Origin: Arsukibacterium sp.
Lineage (GTDB): Bacteria > Pseudomonadota > Gammaproteobacteria > Enterobacterales > Alteromonadaceae
Length of the DNA: 64,000 nucleotides
Assembly (NCBI RefSeq): GCF_018402695.1
Contig: NZ_JAGYIM010000016.1
Location: forward strand, 62,001 to 126,000
Direction of reading: 5' to 3'
Below are positions 28,018 to 36,479 of this stretch, piece by piece. Below the pieces are notes generated by a model, which saw only the letters and a list, made by a program, of their open reading frames with translations, did no database searches and had not been told where the DNA came from. The position numbers were made by a program, and so were the translations under genes. Numbering within the stretch: the first letter of the stretch is position 1; each line of letters opens with the position of its first letter.

Positions 28018-29439
28018 GTGCAATATCTTCCTTTATTCGTAAAATTAACTGATAAACCGGTGCTGATTGTCGGCGGCGGTGCTGTGGCGCTGCGTAAAGC
28101 CGGCACTCTGCTTAGTGCCGGCGCTAAGCTGTTTGTGGTATCGCCTGAATTCGCCCCGGAATTTATACAATGGCAGCAGCAGGGTAAAGCCGAGCTTATT
28201 ACCGGTTATTTCAGCCCGGAGTTATTAGACGGAAAGTTGCTGGTGATTGCCGCTACCGATAACGACAGTGTGAATGGCGCGGTATTTGATGCCGCTACTG
28301 CACGCAATATGCTGGTGAATACCGTGGATGACCAGCCAAAATGTGGCTTTATTTTCCCGTCTATTATCGACCGTAACCCGATTATTATTGCCATTTCCAG
28401 CTTTGGTACTGCCCCGGTACTGGCCAGGCGCTTGCGTGAAAAGCTGGAAACCCTGCTACCGCAACATTTAGGGCCATTGGCGCAATTGGTCGGCCGTTTT
28501 CGGGATCAGGTAAAAGCCAAAATTGACGGTTTCGCTGCCCGCCGTCAGTTCTGGGAAAAAGTGTTTAATTCCGACGTGGTACGTGAGGTACAGGCTAACC
28601 AACTGCCCCAGGCCGAACATCGGCTGGCAGAGTTGTTGGCCGAACCACAGCAGCTGGCTGGTGAAGTGTATGTAGTCGGCGCCGGGCCGGGCGATCCGGA
28701 ACTGTTAACCTTAAAAGCCTTACAATTAATGCAGCAAGCCGATGTGGTGGTGTACGACTATCTGGTATCACCGGAAATTATGCAGCTGGTCCGGCGCGAT
28801 GCCGAGCTGATTTGCGTCGGTAAAAAAGCCGGTGCGCATTCGGTGGCACAGCAGGACACCAACCAGATATTGATCGATTTAGCCCTGGCCGGCAAAAAAA
28901 TCTGTCGTTTAAAAGGCGGCGACCCCTTTATTTTCGGCCGGGGTGCTGAGGAAATTCAGGCACTTTTGGCGCATGATATTGCCTTTCAGGTGGTGCCGGG
29001 TGTAACAGCTGCTGCCGGCTGTGCCGCCTATGCCGGTATTCCGCTGACCCATCGCGCTCATGCGCAAAGCGTGCAGTTTGTTACTGGCCATTGCCGCAAA
29101 GACGGCAGTGAACCCGACTGGCGCAGCATGAGCACCCCCAACCAGACCGTGGTGATTTATATGGGCTTAATGAAAGCCGCCCATATTCAGCAGCAATTGC
29201 TGGCGGCCGGCCGCGCCGCGACCACCCCGGTGGCAATAATTGAAAACGGTACCCGGCTGGAGCAGCGGATCATCACCACAACGCTGAGTGAGCTGGCGAC
29301 GAAAGTCAGTAGCGAACAGGTACAATCGCCGGCGCTACTGATTATTGGCGAAGTCGTTAGTTTACAACAGCAATTACATTGGTTTGGTAAGCGGCCGCAA
29401 AGCGCGGTATTCGGCCAGCCGCTAACCCGGTTGCGCTAA
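28018..29439 (+). CDS. cysG: Siroheme synthase (uroporphyrinogen III methyltransferase / dehydrogenase / ferrochelatase)
   Basis: About 473 residues from a GTG at 28018 with GCGGAG ahead; the text before this is not conserved, and E. coli CysG begins the same way (xxLPxF). The N-terminal Rossmann part has VLIVGGGAVALRKAGTLL, the middle is the ferrochelatase region, and the C-terminal methyltransferase has VYVVGAGPGDPELLTLKALQ, LKGGDPFIFGRGAEE and VPGVTAAAGCAAYAGIPLTHR. It makes siroheme for CysI. It is divergent from the borosin operon. Confidence 0.96.
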   Translation: MQYLPLFVKLTDKPVLIVGGGAVALRKAGTLLSAGAKLFVVSPEFAPEFIQWQQQGKAELITGYFSPELLDGKLLVIAATDNDSVNGAVFDAATARNMLVNTVDDQPKCGFIFPSIIDRNPIIIAISSFGTAPVLARRLREKLETLLPQHLGPLAQLVGRFRDQVKAKIDGFAARRQFWEKVFNSDVVREVQANQLPQAEHRLAELLAEPQQLAGEVYVVGAGPGDPELLTLKALQLMQQADVVVYDYLVSPEIMQLVRRDAELICVGKKAGAHSVAQQDTNQILIDLALAGKKICRLKGGDPFIFGRGAEEIQALLAHDIAFQVVPGVTAAAGCAAYAGIPLTHRAHAQSVQFVTGHCRKDGSEPDWRSMSTPNQTVVIYMGLMKAAHIQQQLLAAGRAATTPVAIIENGTRLEQRIITTTLSELATKVSSEQVQSPALLIIGEVVSLQQQLHWFGKRPQSAVFGQPLTRLR

Positions 29440-29483
29440 TTCTGTTAAGCTAAACCTAAATAATTTTCTGCAAGGAAGTATGA

Positions 29484-30269
29484 ATGACAGCAACGTTACT
29501 GCCGGCCATTATTAAGATTGCCGAACAAGCCGGTGAGGCTATTTTAGCTATTTATGGCCGAGACCAGGCCGCTTTTAATATCAGCGCCAAGAGCGATGAC
29601 TCGCCACTGACTGCTGCTGATATGGCAGCGCACCGGCTGATTGTCGCTGAACTGGCAAAATTAACCCCAGAGTTACCGATTTTATCGGAAGAAGCGGCCG
29701 ATATCAGCTGGGACATCCGCAAAAGCTGGCAGCGCTATTGGTTAGTCGACCCGCTGGATGGCACCAAGGAATTTATTAAACGTAACGGCGAATTCACCGT
29801 TAACATTGCGTTGATTGATCAGGGTGAGCCAATCCTGGGCGTAGTGCACGCGCCGGTGCTGGCAAAAACCTATTACGCTGCTAAGGGTGAAGGCGCATTT
29901 TTAAAGCAAGCCGATGGCGTCCGGCCTATAAAGGTAAACCTGGCCAGCCAGGATAAATTAGTAAAGGTTGTGGGTAGCCGCAGTCACCCCAGCCCCGATT
30001 TAGCCGGTTATCTGGCCCAGTTTAAGCAGCATGAAATGGTGCCGGTGGGTAGCTCGCTTAAGTTTTGCCTGGTGGCCGATGGCACGGCAGATGTCTATCC
30101 GCGCTTTGGCCCTACCATGGCCTGGGATACCGGTGCCGGCCATATTGTGGCCACTGAAGCCGGTGCAACAGTGAGCTTTGATGGTATCAGTGAGCAGGTA
30201 TATCAGCGCGAGCAGCTGCTCAACCCCAACTTTATGGTATCAGCGCTCGTCTCGGCAACAGGCGACTAA
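29484..30269 (+). CDS. cysQ: 3'(2'),5'-bisphosphate nucleotidase
   Basis: 261 residues with the Li-sensitive phosphatase signatures ILSEEAADISW, WLVDPLDGTKEFIKRNGEFTVNIALI (in short parts) and the C-terminal AWDTGAGHIVATEAG. It hydrolyses PAP, the by-product of CysH. Placement next to cysG fits sulfur assimilation. AAGGAAG is seen before the ATG. Confidence 0.95.
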   Translation: MTATLLPAIIKIAEQAGEAILAIYGRDQAAFNISAKSDDSPLTAADMAAHRLIVAELAKLTPELPILSEEAADISWDIRKSWQRYWLVDPLDGTKEFIKRNGEFTVNIALIDQGEPILGVVHAPVLAKTYYAAKGEGAFLKQADGVRPIKVNLASQDKLVKVVGSRSHPSPDLAGYLAQFKQHEMVPVGSSLKFCLVADGTADVYPRFGPTMAWDTGAGHIVATEAGATVSFDGISEQVYQREQLLNPNFMVSALVSATGD

Positions 30270-30319
30270 TTTTTGCCGGTAGGGTACACTAGCCACCTTA
30301 TTTTCAGGTGACTAGTGTT

Positions 30320-31012
30320 ATGCGTTTAGATAAATTTATATGTGATTGTACCGGCCTGACCCGCAGCCAGGCCGGCAAAGTTATCCGCCAGAAACTGGTT
30401 AGTATTAACGGCGAAATTGTTAAACAAGCTGCGCGCCAGGTTAGCAGTGACGATGCCGTCGTTCTGGACGGAAAACCGCTTGCTATCATTGGTTTGCGGT
30501 ACATTATGCTGCACAAACCCGCTGGTTTTCTCTGCGCCAATGATGATCCGGACCACCCAATCGTTTTTAATTTACTGGATGAACCCTTAGTTGAGCGCCT
30601 GCACACTGTTGGCCGGCTCGATTTAGACACCACCGGTTTATTACTGCTGACCGATGATGGCAAGTGGTCGCACCGGATCAGCTCCCCAAAACATCATATC
30701 GCCAAAACCTACCGGGTGTGGACCGCCGACCCTATTAGCCCGGATGCCGCCAGTCAGTTTGCTGAGGGGGTAATGCTGCGTGGTGAAAAAGACCAAACTC
30801 TACCCGCAGAGCTGGAAATAGTGGCAGAGTGCGAAGCACTGCTGACCATTCATGAAGGCCGTTATCATCAGGTAAAGCGGATGTTTGCTGCTATTGGCAA
30901 CAAGGTTGAACAACTGCACCGCGAGAAAATTGGTGGTTTGCAATTGCCTGATGATTTAGCTGAGGGTGAGTATCGTCAGCTGACTGCCGCTGAGCTGGCA
31001 TTGCTGCGCTGA
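30320..31012 (+). CDS. rsuA: 16S rRNA pseudouridine(516) synthase
   Basis: 230 residues from the ATG at 30320 (AGGTG ahead). N-terminal S4 domain (MRLDKFICDCTGLTRSQAGKVI), then the catalytic GRLDLDTTGLLLLTDDG with the nucleophilic Asp, and the late EGRYHQVKRMFAAIGNKV. RsuA, rather than RluE/RluF, is favoured by the overall length and the beginning MRLDKF. Convergent with the DUF4105 gene two bases away. Confidence 0.9.
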   Translation: MRLDKFICDCTGLTRSQAGKVIRQKLVSINGEIVKQAARQVSSDDAVVLDGKPLAIIGLRYIMLHKPAGFLCANDDPDHPIVFNLLDEPLVERLHTVGRLDLDTTGLLLLTDDGKWSHRISSPKHHIAKTYRVWTADPISPDAASQFAEGVMLRGEKDQTLPAELEIVAECEALLTIHEGRYHQVKRMFAAIGNKVEQLHREKIGGLQLPDDLAEGEYRQLTAAELALLR

Positions 31013-31014
31013 TA

Positions 31015-32877
31015 TTACCAATACCAGCCTAGCGCCAGAGCCACTTCCGTTACACTATCGTCTTTGATAATCGCGACTCGAAAATCAAGGTCGGTGTTAA
31101 GCGCATATCGGCCATTAAGTTTTGTCAGCAAGTCTTTGCGGCCATCACTGTAAAATCGCTGCTCAAGCTCCAGCCTTGAAGAAAGGCGCTGCGAGGCATA
31201 CCAGGTCGCAATGAGCTTAGTGGCGAGATAACTATCTTTGCTGTTAAGTGTTTCACCCAGATAGCCCCCGCCGACAAAACCAGTCACATTCAGCTTAGTT
31301 GCAGCTCCAAAGCCGTAACCAATACCGGTATTAACTTTAAATGCCTCACAATTATCACAGCCGGCTTGACGTTGAGCTGCGCCAACATCAAGGTACCACG
31401 AGTAATTACGATCGCCCGGAAGTCCTGTCAGGTTTGCTCTGATGCTTTCTATCTTTACCAGTGATAAATCTTTCAGAAAGAACCTGCTGTCTGAGAAACC
31501 CAATACCAATTCGCCCATACTAAGCGCAGAAAACCTGACATGCCCTTCTTCAGCGTCAAGGGCATCATAGTAGGCAGGACGAAGTTGAATTTGACCATAA
31601 GACTCGACAGCAGAGTTATGGACAATTTGCACTGAGGTATAACTCGGCTTTCTGCCCAGGTGTGGTTGAGACGCAGAATCAAAATCGACTACGGCAGGGC
31701 CTGGTGCAAGTTGGTAACGCAGTAAAACAGCCTGTTTATAATGCGTGTTGTTAATATCACCGGCACCCGCCGCTTCTTTACGCATAAACTGAAAATAGTC
31801 TATCAGCGTATCCACTATTGCATGCTGCTCTGCAATCTCAAACCCTGAAAGATCAAATCCTGCCAGATCCTCCGGTTTATTAACTATGTTATGCACAACA
31901 TCTTTTTGCTGTTGATTCAAAAAGGAAAATCGCTGATAAAGTCTGCTTTGTCTGGAAGGATGATATGTAATGGTTTTGACTAACGGTTGACCTTGAAAAT
32001 CAACATTTGACAGGTTTTGCATTATCGACTGAGGCGTCATCCATAAACGCTGACTGTCAGCGAGTTTGCTAGTTAATACTAATTGCAGTAAATCGCCCAT
32101 GTGAAAGGCGCAGTTTCGGTTGAAAAAGTAGTATCTGTAATCGGCGTCAAGTAGTTCCCAGATATGTCCAAGTAAAAGGGTAATATCTGGTTGCTCTAAT
32201 GCCAGCTCGTATTCCCATAAATCACGTAGTTCAGACTCTCTGTAATTGCCGGCATGATAAAAGTATTTTTGCTGGGTAAATGAAGCGTCATACTGACCTA
32301 TAATACCTTTAATAACATAAAGCGCCATATTCTCATCTGCTGGTACATCGGCACCAAAGTTAATGGCAGTATCTTGCAAGTCGGTATGTTTTGTGGGCAC
32401 ATTTTCGGTATTTAGTTTAAGTAATAAGTGACCATAATAAGATGCTGGATTCGCTAAAAAGCCCGTGGCAAAAATTACACTTATTGAACTGATATTTTGC
32501 TGCTTATTAAATTGATTAAACTTGGGGCAACTCAATTCTTCGATATCAAAATTATGAGTAGTGATTTGTTGTTTTAACCATTGATATCGCGCCGGGAATT
32601 TACACTGTGCGTGCATGTCAGGGTTGGCAGGATCAACGGGTGTTGCGAAAGCAGTAAGTGTTGCTAATAGTTCTGCTAACGGATCAGCAGCACCATTCTC
32701 TGAAAAAAAGAAACTGTCTGACGTAATGTAACTTTGGCCGTTGTCACCATAGACCAGCAATTTTTGCCAGGTTGGTGATAAGGCAATGTTTGCCAGTTCA
32801 GATGAACCAGTTACGGGGTTCGCATGAACAAAGGGGCAAAACAGCAATATGCTGCAAAGCAAAAGCAATCGATTCAT
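31015..32877 (-). CDS. DUF4105 protein with Lnb-type papain-fold N-terminal domain
   Basis: 620 residues from the ATG at 32877 (TTG 32889 is an alternative). Signal peptide LLLLCSILLFCPFVHA. The N-terminal half carries the permuted papain-fold pair: His in ASYYGHLLLKLN and Cys in NRNCAFHMGDLL. The C-terminal half is beta-rich (alternating hydrophobic strands ending in ALGWYW), like an outer-membrane barrel or lectin-like domain. DUF4105 proteins relate to Lnb lipoprotein acyltransferases; here the substrate is unknown. Encoded directly after a DUF3015 gene, a common neighbour. Confidence 0.85.
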   Translation of the reverse strand: MNRLLLLCSILLFCPFVHANPVTGSSELANIALSPTWQKLLVYGDNGQSYITSDSFFFSENGAADPLAELLATLTAFATPVDPANPDMHAQCKFPARYQWLKQQITTHNFDIEELSCPKFNQFNKQQNISSISVIFATGFLANPASYYGHLLLKLNTENVPTKHTDLQDTAINFGADVPADENMALYVIKGIIGQYDASFTQQKYFYHAGNYRESELRDLWEYELALEQPDITLLLGHIWELLDADYRYYFFNRNCAFHMGDLLQLVLTSKLADSQRLWMTPQSIMQNLSNVDFQGQPLVKTITYHPSRQSRLYQRFSFLNQQQKDVVHNIVNKPEDLAGFDLSGFEIAEQHAIVDTLIDYFQFMRKEAAGAGDINNTHYKQAVLLRYQLAPGPAVVDFDSASQPHLGRKPSYTSVQIVHNSAVESYGQIQLRPAYYDALDAEEGHVRFSALSMGELVLGFSDSRFFLKDLSLVKIESIRANLTGLPGDRNYSWYLDVGAAQRQAGCDNCEAFKVNTGIGYGFGAATKLNVTGFVGGGYLGETLNSKDSYLATKLIATWYASQRLSSRLELEQRFYSDGRKDLLTKLNGRYALNTDLDFRVAIIKDDSVTEVALALGWYW

Positions 32878-32891
32878 CAGTAGACTCAAGA

Positions 32892-32919
32892 CAGAATAGG
32901 AAGCGTACTTCCTATTCTG
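32892..32919 (-). other. Perfect 12-base stem-loop between the DUF3015 and DUF4105 genes
   Basis: CAGAATAGGAAG at 32892-32903, loop CGTA, CTTCCTATTCTG at 32908-32919. It lies between the stop of the DUF3015 gene and the start of the DUF4105 gene. There is no T-run after it on the minus strand, so it may partly stop transcription or stabilise the upstream mRNA so that DUF3015 is made in excess. Confidence 0.7.
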
Positions 32920-32927
32920 CTAAAACA

Positions 32928-33410
32928 TTAAGCAGAGGTAACAGCACTGATAACAGTGCTGTAATAAAGCTGGGATTTTTCGCGCTTATCAGCAGATAGG
33001 TATAATTCATCAGCAATATGCTGGCTCATTTCAGTGCGCAGGCTGCCAATGACTTTGTTATGTTGCTCAGGAGTGACTTCAAGGATATTCATTAATGCCA
33101 ACAAATGTTCACCTTCTCCACGGGCCGTTTCTTCGATCAGGCTGTCGTAAGAGTTTAAGATAAACGCTGCGGCATCAACATTCTTTCCAGAGCAGGTTTC
33201 AGGGCTGGCTGTAGCAGAAGTGACAGCAGTGGTCCCGATATCCCAGATAACATTTGAAGTTACTGCCAAAACTTTATGTTCTGGAAATAAAGCAGCACCA
33301 ATACCACAATCTGAAAATGGGTTTGGACCTGAACCTGGAGCTTTATCTGCATATGCAGATGCCGATAAAGTCATAGACACAGTAAGTGCTGCAATAGCGC
33401 TATATTTCAT
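32928..33410 (-). CDS. DUF3015 periplasmic protein
   Basis: 160 residues with a signal peptide (LTVSMTLSASAYA). Mature part has GPNPFSDCGIGAALFP and ETCSGKN, with two cysteines that may form a disulfide, and a helical C-terminus. Family DUF3015, function unknown. It precedes the DUF4105 gene on the same strand, separated by a strong stem-loop. Confidence 0.85.
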   Translation of the reverse strand: MKYSAIAALTVSMTLSASAYADKAPGSGPNPFSDCGIGAALFPEHKVLAVTSNVIWDIGTTAVTSATASPETCSGKNVDAAAFILNSYDSLIEETARGEGEHLLALMNILEVTPEQHNKVIGSLRTEMSQHIADELYLSADKREKSQLYYSTVISAVTSA

Positions 33411-33663
33411 TTCAATTCCTTTGGTTTATTATTATATAAAAGTCAGCCTCAGCTAATCGAGGCGCGTAATATATACCGTTTCCATAATGGTAAATCTAGC
33501 CTTTAGAAAAAAATATTATGTAAGCACAGCCACAAGTGTTTGATACAAAATTTTCAAGCACTTAAACCAGATTTACTCAATGCTCAAGCCGGCTTTTGTA
33601 TGCAACTTTTTTAGACTATGCTCAATAGGTGCTACGTCAGCATCTAACTGTGAAGGGATTACT

Positions 33664-33905
33664 ATGAATTTTATCGCTTTTTTAATCATCGGCGCACTCG
33701 CTGGTTGGATAGCCGGTAATATTATGAAAGGCCGCGGCTTCGGCTTGTTAGGCAATATTGTTGTTGGCATTGTCGGTGCTTTTTAGGCGGTTTTTTATTC
33801 ACGTTGCTTGGCTTGTCGGCAGGTGGTTTTATTGGTTCGCTGGTTATGGCGACGGTGGGTGCGGTAGTGCTGATTTATCTGGTTGGGTTAATTAAAAGAA
33901 GTTAA
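33664..33905 (+). pseudogene. GlsB/YeaQ/YmgE-type transglycosylase-associated protein, frameshifted
   Basis: The frame from ATG 33664 (AAGGGA ahead) gives MNFIAFLIIGALAGWIAG, typical of this small three-helix family, but hits TAG at 33784 after GAF. A -1 shift at the T-run 33780-33784 restores LGGFLFTLLGLSAGGF and continues to LVGLIKRS and a stop at 33903-33905, giving the usual family length. The ancestral run was probably six T residues. It can be a real deletion, a sequencing error in a homopolymer, or a slip-site. Confidence 0.75.
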
Positions 33906-33906
33906 T

Positions 33907-34149
33907 TCAGAACAAATCCAGTGATTCACCTTGCTCTGGCAAGTCCTGCTCTTTCTTCGCTTTGGTATTCAGCCTTGCCCGGCGCTGCACCAGCAGTTTA
34001 AGAATATGGCTGCGCTCTGCCGTGGGTTTCTGGTGCCAGTTAAAGCGTTCGTCACGCGAGCGCAGGCAACCGAGGCAATAGCCCCGGTTGTTACTCTCAC
34101 ATACCCCTATGCAGGGGTTAGGTATGTCGAATAGCTCTAGCTGATCCAT
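33907..34149 (-). CDS. DUF1289 family protein
   Basis: 80 residues from the ATG at 34149; an earlier start adds a non-conserved segment. PNPCIGVCESNNRGYCLGC holds the four cysteines, likely a zinc or iron site, followed by LRSRDERFNWHQ, the family mark. It has a charged, lysine-rich C-terminus. Function unknown. Convergent with the frameshifted GlsB gene. Confidence 0.85.
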   Translation of the reverse strand: MDQLELFDIPNPCIGVCESNNRGYCLGCLRSRDERFNWHQKPTAERSHILKLLVQRRARLNTKAKKEQDLPEQGESLDLF

Positions 34150-34350
34150 AAGGCTACCGCCCAGGCTGATGAATAAGCTAAGTGTACGTTGTGGCAGGCT
34201 AAAGGTGCAAATGGTGGATTTTTTCAGCAAATGACAAAAATTGGTTGACTTCAGACTGATAGACGGCTATTTGTAATAGGTAACTGCTCTGTAAAACAGA
34301 GCCAAAATATAAAAACGAATTCAACCAAGTAAATAAGTAAGAATCAAATT

Positions 34351-34437
34351 ATGCGTTTAGCTGCTGTTCTGAACATTATTGTCCTCGTGGTCGTGGTGAT
34401 TATTAATCTCCGCGGGGGCGGTGTTTTGGAAAAATAA
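34351..34437 (+). CDS. ilvL: ilv operon leader peptide
   Basis: 28 codons from ATG 34351 to TAA 34435-34437. Sixteen residues are Val (7), Leu (5) or Ile (4), including IIVLVVVVII in one run. It lies before a terminator-like hairpin and the ilvG gene, the classical attenuation layout: ribosome stalling at branched-chain codons favours read-through. The pattern is like E. coli ilvL, but the peptide itself differs. Confidence 0.93.
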   Translation: MRLAAVLNIIVLVVVVIINLRGGGVLEK

Positions 34438-34458
34438 AGTAGCTTAAGGCGAAATCCA

Positions 34459-34498
34459 ACAAAACCCCCGCTCCGCAAGGACCGGGGGTTTTGTCGTT
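34459..34498 (+). terminator. ilv attenuator terminator
   Basis: ACAAAACCCCCG at 34459-34470 pairs with CGGGGGTTTTGT at 34483-34494. The leader gene itself contains CGGGGG at 34413-34418 followed by GTTTTG, which can pair with the left arm instead, forming an antiterminator. Trailing T-run is weak (TCGTTTC). Confidence 0.88.
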
Positions 34499-34538
34499 TC
34501 AGGGCGTGTGAAAATTAAATAGCAGCAAGAGGTTTAGG

Positions 34539-36188
34539 ATGAATGGCGCAGAGTTGGTATTAAAGGTGTTGCAGCAGCAGGGGGTGGATACCATTTTTGG
34601 TTATCCCGGCGGCGCTATTATGCCAATTTACGACGCGATCTATGCCAGCCCGGTCAAACACTACCTGTGCCGACATGAACAGGGTGGTGCGTTTTCGGCC
34701 ATTGGTTATGCCCGCAGCTCCGGCAAGGTGGGGGTGTGCCTGGCTACCTCTGGTCCGGGCGCTACTAACTTAATTACCTCACTGGCCGATGCTATGCTGG
34801 ACTCGGTGCCGCTGGTGGCGATCACCGGCCAGGTATCGCAGGCGGTGATGGGCACCGATGCTTTTCAGGAAATTGACGTACTGGGCTTAAGTTTAAGTGT
34901 TACCAAACACAGCTTTATGGTGCGCAGCGCCGATGAACTGGCCGCGACCTTAAACGAAGCTTTTGCAATTGCCCGCTCTGGCCGGCCCGGCCCGGTGCTG
35001 GTTGATATCCCAAAAGATGTGCAACTGGCCGCGGTAAGCGAGACTGAGGTTTCGGTTCAACCCCGGCAACGCCCTATTAATACTTCGCTGGCACAAAGCA
35101 CTAAGGCCCGCCAGTTAATTGCTAACGCCAATAAGCCGATGGCCTATATCGGCGGTGGCGTGCATATGGCTGGTGCTATGCCACAGTTGCAGGACTTTTT
35201 AGCCCAGTGTCCGATGCCCTCTGTTACCACCTTAAAAGGCATGGGCTCGGTGGCGAAAGACAACCCTTATTACTTAGGTATGCTGGGCATGCACGGCACC
35301 CAGGCTGCCAATATAGCGGTGCAACAGTGCGATTTATTAATTTGTTTAGGTGCCCGCTTTGATGACCGGGTAACCGGCAACCTGCAAAAATTCGCCCCGA
35401 AAGCCAAAGTTATTCATGTCGATATCGACCCGGCTGAAATTAATAAAGTACGTTTTGCTCAGGTATCGTTTTTAGGCGATATGCAGCAAATATTGCCGGC
35501 GATTAGCAGTAGTACTAACTGCAGCGACTGGTTAGCGCATTGCAGCAGCTTAAAACAGCAACATGGCTGGCGTTACGACCACCCGGGCGAGCGTATTTAC
35601 GCACCGCTGATGTTAAAACAGTTAAGTGAGCGGATGCCGGATAACAGCGTAGTGTGCTGCGACGTGGGCCAGCACCAGATGTGGGTGGCGCAGCATATGC
35701 GCTTCAGCCACCCGCGCAACCATTTATCCAGTGGTGGCCTGGGCACCATGGGCTTTGGTTTGCCCGCGGCTATTGGCGCCAAGTTAGCCCGGCCACAAGA
35801 TACGGTAATCGCGGTGTCGGGCGATGGCTCTTTTATGATGAACGTGCAGGAGCTCGGCACCATTAAACGTTTCAGGCTGCCGGTAAAAATCGTCATTATC
35901 GATAACCAGCGCCTGGGCATGGTGAAACAGTGGCAGCAGTTATTTTTTGATGAGCGCTACAGCGAAACTGACTTATCTGACAATCCGGATTTTGTCGCGC
36001 TGGCCGCAGCCTTTGCCATCCCCGGCCACTGTATTACCCGCAAAGATGAAGTAGAAGGCGCGCTGGAAGCTATGTTTACCTGGCCGGGCCCCTATTTATT
36101 GCATGTAAGAATTGATGAAAAAGACAACGTCTGGCCATTAGTACCGCCGGGTGCCGCAAATGAAGATATGATCCTGGAGAGCAACTAA
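34539..36188 (+). CDS. ilvG: Acetolactate synthase II large subunit
   Basis: 549 residues, intact (no frameshift as in E. coli K-12). ThDP-enzyme marks: [14 protein letters not shown], catalytic Glu in RHEQGG near residue 47, FAD region [13 protein letters not shown], and the ThDP/Mg motif GDGSFMMN...NQRLGM near the C-terminus. It condenses pyruvate to acetolactate, or pyruvate with 2-oxobutyrate. Its stop overlaps the ilvM start by one base. Confidence 0.96.
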   Translation: MNGAELVLKVLQQQGVDTIFGYPGGAIMPIYDAIYASPVKHYLCRHEQGGAFSAIGYARSSGKVGVCLATSGPGATNLITSLADAMLDSVPLVAITGQVSQAVMGTDAFQEIDVLGLSLSVTKHSFMVRSADELAATLNEAFAIARSGRPGPVLVDIPKDVQLAAVSETEVSVQPRQRPINTSLAQSTKARQLIANANKPMAYIGGGVHMAGAMPQLQDFLAQCPMPSVTTLKGMGSVAKDNPYYLGMLGMHGTQAANIAVQQCDLLICLGARFDDRVTGNLQKFAPKAKVIHVDIDPAEINKVRFAQVSFLGDMQQILPAISSSTNCSDWLAHCSSLKQQHGWRYDHPGERIYAPLMLKQLSERMPDNSVVCCDVGQHQMWVAQHMRFSHPRNHLSSGGLGTMGFGLPAAIGAKLARPQDTVIAVSGDGSFMMNVQELGTIKRFRLPVKIVIIDNQRLGMVKQWQQLFFDERYSETDLSDNPDFVALAAAFAIPGHCITRKDEVEGALEAMFTWPGPYLLHVRIDEKDNVWPLVPPGAANEDMILESN

Positions 36189-36442
36189 TGAACCATATCC
36201 TGACCATCACCACCAATAATGAAGCCAGCGTGGTTGAACGTTTATTGCAGGTAACCCGCTATCGCGGCTACCAGCTGGCCGGGCTTGAGCTAACGCCACT
36301 GAGCGATATGGCGGGACTGTCGATCACCTTAACGGTCAGCAGCGACAAGCCGATTCATTTACTGACCAGTCAGTTACACAAACTATACGACGTGCGCGAT
36401 TTACAACTGGTCAGCGCCGACATTGCCGCGCTGCGCGCCTAA
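36188..36442 (+). CDS. ilvM: Acetolactate synthase II small (regulatory) subunit
   Basis: 84 residues, one ACT domain (VVERLLQVTRYRGYQLAGL, then LSITLTVSSDKPIHLLTSQL). Same size as E. coli IlvM. Its start shares a base with the ilvG stop (TAATG), so the subunits are translated together. Confidence 0.93.
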   Translation: MNHILTITTNNEASVVERLLQVTRYRGYQLAGLELTPLSDMAGLSITLTVSSDKPIHLLTSQLHKLYDVRDLQLVSADIAALRA

Positions 36443-36479
36443 GCTATTACCAGACTAATTTATAATAACGGAGTACCTG

